Of a stretch of 64,000 nucleotides of DNA, positions 24,079 through 34,100 are shown piece by piece. The notes beneath the pieces were generated by a model. That model saw only the letters and a program-made list of their open reading frames with translations, ran no database searches and was not told the origin of the DNA. This DNA is from Diphasiastrum complanatum (lineage: Eukaryota > Streptophyta > Lycopodiopsida > Lycopodiales > Lycopodiaceae). The DNA is taken from contig CM055109.1 in assembly GCA_029204225.1 (NCBI GenBank), positions 49,190,599 through 49,254,598 on the forward strand, read 5' to 3'. The translations under genes were made by a program, and so were the position numbers. The first letter of the stretch is position 1, and each line of letters opens with the position of its first letter.

Positions 24079-25265
24079 CTAGAACCGGGAGCCAGAAGAG
24101 GGACCTGCAATGCCTTTTCCTTTCTCGCGATGATGAGGAGGAACGTAAACAATTGCGGTATTTTTCTGAGCTTTGGATTGATGTTGTTGATGACTGGATC
24201 CCCCAGATTTCTGGATGGATTGGCTTCTCTTTGAAGAGAAAGTACGACCAGCAGAACGGAAAGTCGTCCTTCCTCTCTGTTGTTGCTCGTTTTTTGGCCC
24301 ATTTTTTGGTTTTGTCTTCTGATTTCGATTCTGTTGAGGCTGCTTCTGTTGCGGCGACTTGTTTTGTTGAGGTTTCGTCGCAGGAGCAGGAGCAGGAGTA
24401 GTTGCGCGCTGATTTGTTTGCTGCAACTTTTGTGGTTGTCGCTGTTGTTGTTGTTTGAGTTTCAGCTGTTTCGCAACCTCCAGACGGATGAGCTCTACAA
24501 CGGAGTGTTCTTTGGGCAACGTGTCAGCATCATCCATGGCATGATCTCTTGCTTCTTCTCGTGCAGCAAAAGTTGCCCTTTTGGCAGTTTCTTTAAGGTG
24601 CGAAGAGAAGAGGTAAGAGTTCGAGAGATTGAGGAACTCCGTGGTCAGCTTCTGTTCCCAGAAAGCTGCAAGAGAGTTGGTGTTGATGATGGAACCGACT
24701 GGTTGTACTTCTTCGATCGGTGCCAGCAGGTCTTTCAACTTGTCGCTGAAACTTACAGAGACGTTCGTAAGTGACGATTTTTGCGCGTTGCTCATGGTTT
24801 GGAAAGCGTCGATGTATGCACTGAAGCAGTCCATACGGTACTTCTCTGTGATCTCTGTTAGTTTGGAGGTCAAGAGATTTTGCGCTTCCAGGTGTGGCAC
24901 TTGAATTTTAGGAGCGGCAATCTTGAAGCTGTGAGGGACTAGACCTTCTTGCTTCAAAGAAGTGAACTTTTTCAGCGTCGCTTCTGTTTTTGCAGCAAGA
25001 AGATGCTGCTTCTTGAACCTTTCAAAGCTCTTTTTCGCGAAGCCGGTGATCTCCACAGTAGCAAAATGTCTGTAAGACTTGTTGCTGAATTTGTTTGTGG
25101 ATGTTCCGGTGCAGGTTGCGGGGCATTCTGTTGTTGCGGTGCAAACTGCGGAGGCGGCGCTTCTTCTAGAGAAGCTTGTCCGATGTATTGTGTGAGTAGC
25201 TGATGTGTTGTTGCTTCGGTAAAGTCAAAGTGTGTTCTTTTGCTAGGGCCAGCTTGAGACGCCAT
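24079..25265 (-). pseudogene. Family D PLE ORF1, one frameshift
   Basis: The ATG at 25265 opens MASQAGPSKRTHFDFTEATT, then a Gln/Pro/Ala-rich stretch. A frame change near 25060 passes into a frame open to 24079 (EITGFAKKSFERFKKQHLLA ... SGSRF, stop). The middle has amphipathic helices (ALKKFTS-type, AARRE-type). The C-terminus is very basic and Gln/Asn-rich (QQQRQPQKLQQTNQ, QQNRNQKTKPKNGPKN). This is the same architecture as ORF1 of the tandem units at 58218-60251, though little primary sequence is shared. It sits directly upstream of the RT on the same strand. A nucleic-acid-binding Gag-like role is inferred from composition only. Confidence 0.75.
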
Positions 25266-25275
25266 GGTAGAGTTC

Positions 25276-25285
25276 AGGGTTTAGG
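25276..25285 (+). repeat. Telomere-like boundary between two family D PLEs
   Basis: AGGGTTTAGG lies 10 bp upstream of the ORF1 start codon of copy D, on plus with G-strand orientation. To its right begins sequence typical of a PLE 3' region with a hammerhead. It occupies the same place as TAGGGTTA between the tandem units at 55488 and 60263. Confidence 0.7.
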
Positions 25286-25761
25286 ACAGCGGAACAAGGC
25301 TAGCAGTGACACTAAGCAAAAGAAATAAACGTTTCTTGAACAGAAAGAATACAAGATTTTATCTAGAAAAGATAAAGAACTGAAGCATTCAAGACAAGAA
25401 CGATATGAAAGATGGAGCAGAGACAGATAACGTGAGAAACTGAATCTCTATTACAAGAGGTGTTTAATTCCAAACTAGTTTCGCTTGATCGCTCAAGCTC
25501 ATCAGTGGAACACCGTAAAGAGTGAGTTTTACAAAGGTTTTCTGTCTCATATATACTCCAAGTGAGCGAGACTGGGATTGCTTACGTGGCACGCTGATGA
25601 CAAGGCCCCACTTTCCAAGAACGGGAACGGTGGTAATAGCCGTTGTACCAGTGGCGCTAAAAATTTCGAAAAATTAAGCTAGAGACCTGATTTTTGGTCC
25701 TGAACTGTCATAACTTGCTCAAAACACATCAGAATTACATGCGTAATGGCTCTAAACCACT
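25286..25761 (-). mobile_element. PLE copy E: 5'-truncated 3' region with hammerhead
   Basis: This is non-coding DNA between the telomeric motif at 25276 and the telomere tract at 25762. It contains a hammerhead ribozyme at 25459-25514, about 175 nt from the inferred 3' terminus (25286). That spacing is close to the spacing in unit B once the (CT)n tract is subtracted. I interpret it as the last ~475 nt of a family D-like PLE added distal to copy D, 5'-truncated and then capped by telomere repeats. Apart from the ribozyme core and the motif at the terminus, similarity to unit B is low. Confidence 0.65.
25459..25514 (-). ncRNA. Hammerhead ribozyme (PLE type), copy E
   Basis: Minus-strand order is as follows. 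Stem I 5' strand GGUG+UUCCA is at 25514-25506, core CUGAUGA at 25505-25499 and stem II GCUUGA at 25498-25493. The tetraloop is GCGA and stem II closes with UCAAGC at 25488-25483. Core GAAA is at 25482-25479, then CUAGUU with cleavage expected after U at 25473. Stem I 3' strand UGGAA, bulge UUAAA and CACC end at 25459. Stem III is the minimal self-complementary ACUAGU, which can pair in a dimer. The whole invariant core is present. Family knowledge: minimal type-I hammerheads occur in PLEs and retrozymes. Confidence 0.9.
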
Positions 25762-25976
25762 GGGGGGTTTAGGGTTTAGGGTTTAGGGTTTAGGGCTTAA
25801 GACGTAGGGTTTAGGGTTTGGGGTTTAGGGTTTAGGGCTTAGGGCTTAGGGTTTTAGGGTTTTAGGGTTTTTAGGGTTTAGGGTTTAGGGTTTAGGGTTT
25901 AGGGTTTAGGGTTGAGGGTTGAGGGTTGAGGGTTGAGGGTTTAGGGTTTAGGGTTTAGGGTTTAGGGTTTAGGGTT
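25762..25976 (+). repeat. Interstitial telomeric tract (TTTAGGG)n
   Basis: About 215 bp of plant telomere repeat has its G-strand on plus, so its original distal end points right. Variants include four consecutive TTGAGGG (25912-25939), several CTTAGGG, and units with an extra T. The last repeat runs without a break into AGCAACTAAGAGAA, the 3' terminus of the tandem-array PLE family. Confidence 0.95.
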
Positions 25977-26232
<256 letters not shown>

Positions 26233-26278
26233 CAACTGAACTGCAATTACGTGAGGTAATGGTCCATTGGCCGAGGCT

Positions 26279-26912
26279 AATCACTTCGGGGCCCTATATT
26301 ATGCAAAATAATATAGGGCCCAAAATACCCTTAAAATCATGCGAAAGGCAATTACGTGATAAGTAATGGCCATTGGGAGGGCCATTACCATAAATAATCC
26401 TGGACAGATCACGTGAAAGGCAATTATGTAGTAGGTAATGGCCATTGGGAGGGCCATTACGATTTGATGATATTTTCTAGGGTAAACTTATTTATTGGGT
26501 ATAATTGACGGTTGGGGATACTCTCAGGTCCGTCTTTATTCTCCACCCCCGAAAGACCAGAGCCGTCGTGCTTTAATGCAATTCTGCGCAGAAAGCCAAC
26601 AACAGCCGACTAAAGCCACAGTCGAGGCTTGAAATGAAGACTACAGCCTTTACAAAAGAACACCAGAAACGATAATGGCCCTCCCAATGGCCATTACCTA
26701 CTACGTATTTGCCTTTCGCGCAATCTGCTATCCGGGGACCGGATTATTTATGGTAATGGCCCTCTCAATGGCCATTACCTATCACATAATTGCCTTTCGC
26801 ATGATCTGTCCGAGGACCAGATTATTTATGGTAATGGCCCTCCCAATGGCCATTACCTACTACGTAGTTGACTTTCGCGTAATTTTAAGGGTGTTTTGGG
26901 CCCGAAGTGATT
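26279..26912. mobile_element. Foldback MITE with CACTTCGGGCCC ends
   Basis: The left end reads CACTTCGGGGCCC and the right end GGGCCCGAAGTG. The internal arms are long imperfect reverse complements: ACCCTTAAAAT with its partner ATTTTAAGGGTG, and several copies of TAATGGCC...GGCCATTAC. These phrases occur twice in the left arm (near 26367 and 26437) and three times in the right arm (near 26673, 26751 and 26832). The centre (about 26462-26670) is unrelated single-copy sequence. No ORF is supported. A target-site duplication is not clear, so the superfamily is unassigned. Confidence 0.75.
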
Positions 26913-26949
26913 TTTTTATTTTTATATTAATATTTTTGCCTGGGTGCGA

Positions 26950-27090
26950 CAGCCTAGAGAGAGAGAGAACATGGAGGGAGAGTGAGAGAGAGAGAGAGCG
27001 GAGATAGATAGAGAGAGAGAGAGCGTGCGGAGTGAGGGAGAGAGAGAAGAGAGTCCGGAGGGGGAGAGAGTGTGCGGCGAGAGAGAGCGA
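26950..27090. repeat. GA-rich low-complexity block
   Basis: Interrupted GA/GAGC repeats. Open frames here encode Ser/Leu or Arg/Glu runs and are not genes. Confidence 0.8.
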
Positions 27091-27583
27091 GAGTTGGGAA
27101 CAACCTATAGTTTAGCCTTACAATTTGACAGCCATATTGACCGTCAAAAGCCACTTTGGTCGTAAAGTAAAGACATCCTAAAAATTTGGCCGTCATAGCA
27201 GACAGGCACTTACAATTCCAAAACGTCAATTTGACATGCATTTTTGTTTTTTTTTGCTTGCATAGATTCACAATAAATATATTATACACATCATTTGAAA
27301 CTTTAAAAAAATTTCAGCACAAACTTTAACATTCATAATTCAACTTTTAGCTCTTCTAACTTGGCGGCTCATCTTTAAAATTTGTACCCATCTCTAAACT
27401 ATCAAATGTCATTTCAAATTTGAAGGTCAAATGATTTTTCAAACCCTTACTAAAAAAAAAGCATCACACGCAATCTAGACTGTCAACGCAATCTAGACCG
27501 TCAAATTGCAAGGCTAGTTGGGAACAAGAGTGAGAAAGCATTACCAAGAATCTCCAAGCATTACCAAGAATCTCCCACATCAC

Positions 27584-27585
27584 TC

Positions 27586-27616
<31 letters not shown>

Positions 27617-27860
27617 CGCGAGCGAGCGGGCGTGGGGAGGGGAGAGGGAGAATCTCCCAGCAGCAGCAGCACTCAAGAGAGAGAGACAGCGCGCGAACTC
27701 AAGAGAGAGCGAGCGAGCGAGCGAGCGGGCGTGGGGAGGGAGAGAGAGAGAGAGAGAGAGAGCGCGCGCGCGCCCAGGGAGAGAGAGAGAGAGAGAGAGA
27801 GGGAGCCCCCAGGGAGAGAGAGAGCAACGAGGGAGGGAGAGAGCATCGAGGGAACGATTT
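27584..27860. promoter_or_regulatory. GA-rich block upstream of MAK16
   Basis: About 280 bp of GAGA-type repeats with GCGC-rich islands end some 275 bp before the MAK16 start codon. GAGA-rich DNA is common in plant core promoters and 5' leaders and could serve here. TATATATT at about 28029 is a candidate TATA element or part of the leader. This is inference from position and composition; a simple-sequence repeat without function is equally possible. Confidence 0.4.
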
Positions 27861-28133
27861 CAGGCGTTGAGAAGGGCTCTTCGACGCGCTGGACACACAA
27901 AGAAGCAGCCTCGGTTCAACGCGCAGAGGGTCGCGCGACGTCCATCTCCCTTTTTCTTTGACAACAGCCATCAACAGCCATTTCACATTCATAAGGGTAT
28001 CTCATTAGTCCCCTTATCTAGTTGTGTTTATATATTCATCGTCGAAATCTCTTCCTTGTTCTTGTTGTATCGGGATTTTCCTTTGCTTTGCGATCAGACC
28101 GTGCTTACCTTTCGCCCGGTAGGTCAAGCGGTG

Positions 28134-31100
28134 ATGCAGCACGATGAGGTTATCTGGCAAGTCATCAACCACAACCATTGCAGCTTCAAAGCCAAGTGAG
28201 TGAGCCAGTCCTTTTTTTGAATTTGAAGTAGGGGTTTACGTGTTTGCGGTTTTGATTTTGTATATCTAAGGCCGAAGGCCCGGGTATCTCCCCACACATG
28301 GGCAGGGAATCAAACCTGAGTGGGCAAGCCCAACCCAGGCACGCCACCAGTAGTGTTTGCAGAGCAAGAAGTAACCCTAATTATACGTTTGCTATCATGT
28401 TGCGATGGCGTATAGAAGGATGAGAGATGTTAAGCCCACCCAATTGGATGCGAACCGTGTGCAAAAATTGCAACTTGGAGATTTTGGAATGTTAGTGATG
28501 GAGACAGCAAAATCCGAATGTGCTTGAAAAAATTTAAAAGCGATGGGTTTAGAACTGCATTGTCCCTTGGATTGTGTTATAATCTTCTTTGTTCCGTTCC
28601 TTCAAGTTTCCTAATTAAAGGTTGCAGCCATAGAATTAATGAACCGTTAATGGTTCAGTACGGTTCTCAGAACCGTACGGTACGGTTCACAATTTTTTTG
28701 GTGGGGAACTCTGTGAACCGTGGCATAATCATTTAATTTTTGTCCCATGTCCAAATCTAGCTATGAGGGGTTTTGGGAGGAAAATTAGATTAATTAATTA
28801 ATCAATTTTAAATGAACCGTACCACGGTTCAAGGAACCGTGGTACGGTTCCTGCCACGGTTCCCAGAACCCACGAACCGTGGCTTCTATGGTTGCAGCCC
28901 ATATGTGAAATTCCTCCTTTGCAACGGTGTTTCAGTTGGACAAAGATTTGCTCTCTGCATAATTTTAATGTTTGTTTTAGGTTTAAAGGATTCAGTTTTT
29001 AAACCCTTACTCGTGGGTATTTTGGGTCCTTATATGCATCTAATTAGGTGTCATGTGAGCACTGCAGGACTCAGACACAAAATTTCTGTCGCAATCCCTA
29101 TAATGTAACAGGGTTATGTAATAGAAGCTCCTGCCCTCTCGCGAACAGTCGATATGCGACCATTCGAGAGCATGATGGTATGTAAAATCTCTTCTTTACA
29201 TTATTCTCTTCCCAAGTTGTTTTCTTTTGCCCAGCATGGCGGTTCAAATCTTTTGCAGCACATGCCGCAGAGTAACAGCGAATCATGATTTCAAGCCCTC
29301 TGAATTGATTTGAGATATGGATTTTTTTTTCAAAGAAACCTTCAAAATAGAAATTGATGATTTTTGCATTTTGTTTTTGAAGAAATTAGGTTTTTTCTGA
29401 ACAGTTTTGCAATACGATGACTCAAATTTAAATTTTTTTTGAACCAAATCGAATCAATATGATTATTTTCAATCCGAATCGACTTGTGACTATGTTGCAG
29501 CAGCAGTTGTAAGTCAATTCACAACCTAAAGAGAAGTTTTTTTTTCCAGGCAAAGGTTCTGTTTATGAATATGGCAATAAATATGTTTGGATATGTAAAC
29601 AAAGTGACATTTTCTTGCTCTTGAATAATCAAGAACATCCAGACTCCAGAGTATCAAGTACTTGATGATTGAGGGCAAGATGGTGTTCTATTACCATGAC
29701 AGAACTTCTTTTCAGGGTTAATATCCCAGTGCTGCAAACATTGAAAATCTTCAGATTAGTTTTTTGTGCTAACTGAATCAAGCTTTTTTGTATACGTTAA
29801 TCAATTTGTTGTTGTTGTGCCATGTATTGAAGGTCAATTGTCATCATATTTAAGACTTGGATTTTCAAGTTTTGTGCATAACCTTCGGCTGTATTAATTT
29901 TGATGGCCAGGTGTCTTATATTTGTACATGAAGAGCATCGAAAGAGCTCATTCACCCAAAGACCTGTGGGAGAGGGTAAAGCTTTCGAAAAACTATGGAA
30001 AGGCTTTAGAGCTTATTGACAAGCACTTGGTATTTTACTTTGAGGCCAGTTGTCTTTTATTATTGTGTGAGAGCATGGCCTTAGCTATGAACGTTTTACA
30101 TTTCTTCTAACGATGAGGCAAAATTTTGATACTTGTGATTCTTAAAGAGGTATATTGTTGAATTGGCTTATTATGTATCAGGAGTATTGGCCAAAGTTTC
30201 TGGTGCACAAAAACAAGCAACGACTTACAAAGATGATGCAGTATCTTATCCGAATGCGAAAATTAACACTGAAAGCAAGGTAAATTGTCTTTGACTTGTT
30301 TGAATTTGCTTCTTTTGCACTCTTTTGTTTAAGTCTAATACTTTCAGAATATTTTGGTCCCTTTTTGTATCTACTCAAACAATCTTGTAGGCTGTAACTT
30401 CTGTGTCAGTTGTGGCCATGGCTAAGCAGAATGTAAATAATTTCCACATCTGTTTGACCTTTATTAAGTGGAAAAGGGGCTAGTAAGAAAATGAAATGTT
30501 ATGCTTGTGAAACTATGTTTGTCCCGCCATCCATGGAGATTTATGCCTAGTGATGGCCTCCTCAAAGTTTTATTCTTTGCATGTGTACGGCAATGGCTTT
30601 GCTTTCTTGTTTCTTTTTATGTTGGAATCATTCTAAATTCCTAACTCATTCTTACTAGTTGCCACTAAGTCGGAAACTAGGTCATTATGAACGGACTACG
30701 TGAAAATTTCACGTTCGGATTTGAACTTGTTACAAACAGAGCACTTTGAAAATCTCAGATTTTTGAATGCTGTTTTATTTTGTGATTTGTTTAGGGAAAA
30801 GGAACATAGTATTACTAGTGGAGCAAGGTTTTGCCCTTGTTGGAAAAATCAATTGAGGATACATTACCAATTATTACAATCAAATGTTTCTACTTAAAGC
30901 ATTAGTGTGTCATGAATCATGAGCATTTCAATGTTTGTTTCCTCATAATAGAATGCCCTACCTAACAGGGTTGGCTTAGTTGGTTAGCTCGGGATCCCAA
31001 GTTCAAGCTCCCTTTGGAAACCACAATGCATAATCGAATGTCCTAAGATCTTTTGAAAATGCAATGGATAATAAAGCCTCATAACTTTGTTAGCATACAT

Positions 31101-34100
31101 TCCCCTAGCTGATTTGATATCCTTCAACAAAAATAGAGTTCAAACTGAAACATGGAGCAACCACCTGGATTTGTGAAGAAGGTGAAGAATCAAAAGTTTG
31201 TCTTTTGTTCAAAAAGTATCAAGTCATCCTTTCCACCAAGTTGTTCCTGTGAACGACAAATGTGAAAAACTGATGAACTTGAGGTAGCTCCAGCTGATAG
31301 GCATTCTGATGGAGTTTCTTTACTATACGGATTGGCCCTGCATAACAAGGTGATAACTTAGGACATTTCCCAGTCTTTAATACCTTAGAGTCTTTTGGGA
31401 TTCTAAGATATACCAAGCCCCCTCCTCATAGACCCTAGGTTGTCGCTTTTGATTAGCGTAAAACTGGGCTCTATCCTGAGCCGTTTTTACGTTCTCGCGA
31501 TCATGTAGGAAATCTACGCAAACTCAATCATTGGAAGGTACCTTTCCCAATCAGACTATCTTCTGGAAACATATGCCCGAAGCATATCTTCCATAGACTG
31601 GTTCGTCTTCTCTGTCTGACCATCCGATTCAGGATGATCTGATGACCCCAAACTTAAAGTGGTCTCTAATTTCTCAAAGACCGCTTGCCAGAATTTGTCA
31701 GTGAACTTTGGATCTCGATCACTAACAATGTCATTCGGCAAACCAAACAACCTGAGCAACTTTTCAACGAAAAGCTGAGCAAGTTTAGAAGCTTTGACGG
31801 TTTGCTTAGTTAACTGCGCCATTTTAGTTAACCTGTCAAGTATTACCCAAAGGGGCATCAGTAAACCAGCTGCCTTAAGTCTTTCAGCTTTATTAACTTG
31901 GCATTGTGCACACTTGCGAACATATGCCTCCACTTGACTTTTTAAGTTTGGCCAGTAAAAGTTCCTTTTTACTAAGTTAAGCGTCCTTTGTGAGCCAGGG
32001 TGCCCTGCACACGGGTTGTCATGACATTCATGCAGGATTTGGGCGCTTATATCATCATTTTCTGGCACACAAACTTTTCCATTCCGGAAAAGCAACCCAT
32101 TTCTAATGGAATAGTCTCTTTGCGACTTGTCCTGAGGAGAAGTCTTGGAATCCTGCATTCCAAGCCCATCACTAGATCTAGAAGAACCTGCCAGGACGTC
32201 TAGCCAAATACGACCGAAGTACCTATCGGTCTTACACAAATCTCTTAAGGACAGATACAACTCAGATTGGATCTCAGAAAAGCTTAACCGATTAACCTCT
32301 CCAATCCGGCTTAAGGCATCCGCGACACTATTAGAAGTACCCTTCCGGTACTCAATGTTATAATGAAATTCTTGGAGCATTTATGACCATCTTGCCTTAC
32401 GACCCCTAAGGTCGACCGCATCGTTAATATACTTTAACGCTTGATGGTCAGTAACTATGGTAAACTGGGAGCCATACAAATAATGTCTTCAAACCTTCAG
32501 GGCATGAATAACAACAAAAAGTTCCTTGTCATAAGTGGATACCACCTTTGAGCAGGGTCCAACTTCTTGCTTTCAAAAGCAACCGGTCTACCATCCTGAT
32601 ATAGGACTGCGCTTATAGCATAGTCACTGGCATCCGTTTCAAGTACATACGGCTTGCTAGGATCCACTATGTGTAGAATAGGCGCTGTAGTTATACTGTA
32701 TTTGAGGTTCTCAAAACTCTGATTCAACACTTCAGTCCAAGTAACTGGAGGACTGAACTTACTGTGTCGGCTAAGTGTTTTAGCCCCTCTGAGGACATTC
32801 GTCAAGGCCAATGCAATTAATGCATAGTTCAAGATGAATCTATGAAAAAACCCTGTAAAGCCCAAAAAGGACTTACCTCCCGGATGGTATTAGGGATAGG
32901 CTATTCACGTATTTGTCGGACTTTATTTGGGTCAATTTCCAACCCATGGTCTAAAATAATGTGACCAACGTATAACATCTTTTTTTGGAAGAACACACAT
33001 TTGGACTCCTTGGCAAAAAGCTTCTCCTGTCTAAGTAACTTTAAGACAGTTCTGAGATGCTCCTCATGCTCCTCCAAGGTCTTACTATAGATGAGAATAT
33101 CATCCAAGTACACTATCACGAACTTTCCCATATATGGGCGAAGAAGATCGTTCATCATCTGCTGGAAAGTCACTGGAGCATTTGTCAAGCCAAATGGTAA
33201 AACCAGAAACTCATAATGGCCGTACCTAGTTCTAAATCCGGTTTTTTCAACATCCTTAGTCTTTATGCGAATCTGATGATACCCTGATCTCAAATCGATT
33301 TTGGTGAAGTACTTTGCACCATGCAATCGATCAACCAGCTCATCCATTCGCGGCAAGGGATAATGGTTTTTAGTCGTTAATTTATTTAACTTTTTAAAAG
33401 TCCACACATTTTAGGTTATTAGACATTAATTCCATTTGGAGATTGTAAAATTGCAAACTACGTTCTTCATGGTAAGTAAAATCTTTTCACCAACCTAAAT
33501 AAGAACTGCAATCAACAACATCCATACATTTAACTGTTTCCAAAGCAGAAAGCATATACGGAGTAGAAATATCAACCTTTCCATTTAATTCTATGAGTGA
33601 GCCGTCATGCAAGAACGACAAACTGTGAGTTACATAGTTTTTCTTCATAGACTCGTTCCTCTCATAGAACCACTCCTTTCCACGTATTACATCTACCCTA
33701 TCTAGATTCATAATGTGAAAGTCTAAATTATCTTTATAGGCTTGAATCTCAATTGGTAGACGTGGGACTATCCGGTCCCATACTTGGCTTTCCGCTCCCA
33801 TTGCCAGCTTCACTGTGTAGTGGTGGTCACTTTGCCTTGTTTCCACCTTAGCTTCTGCAACAAATTAGCGTTAATAAAGTTATATGTGGAACCATCGTCA
33901 AATAAAACTGTTAAGGCTTGGCCACTCAAAACCCCCTTCATCCGAATGAGGTCATGAGGGCCAAAAACAGCCGTGTTAAAACAACAATGCTCACACCCAG
34001 AATTACCAGCAAAGGAAAGATCTACACTAGATATGCTAGAGTTATCTGGCGTCTTAAAAGATGCACCTTTAGCTTTCGTTTCTTTGGACATTCCTTTGCG

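Noticed and set aside
28518-29108. Small plus-strand open frames in MAK16 intron 1
   Set aside because: They run through a MITE and intron sequence and are bypassed by the well-supported MAK16 splice sites.
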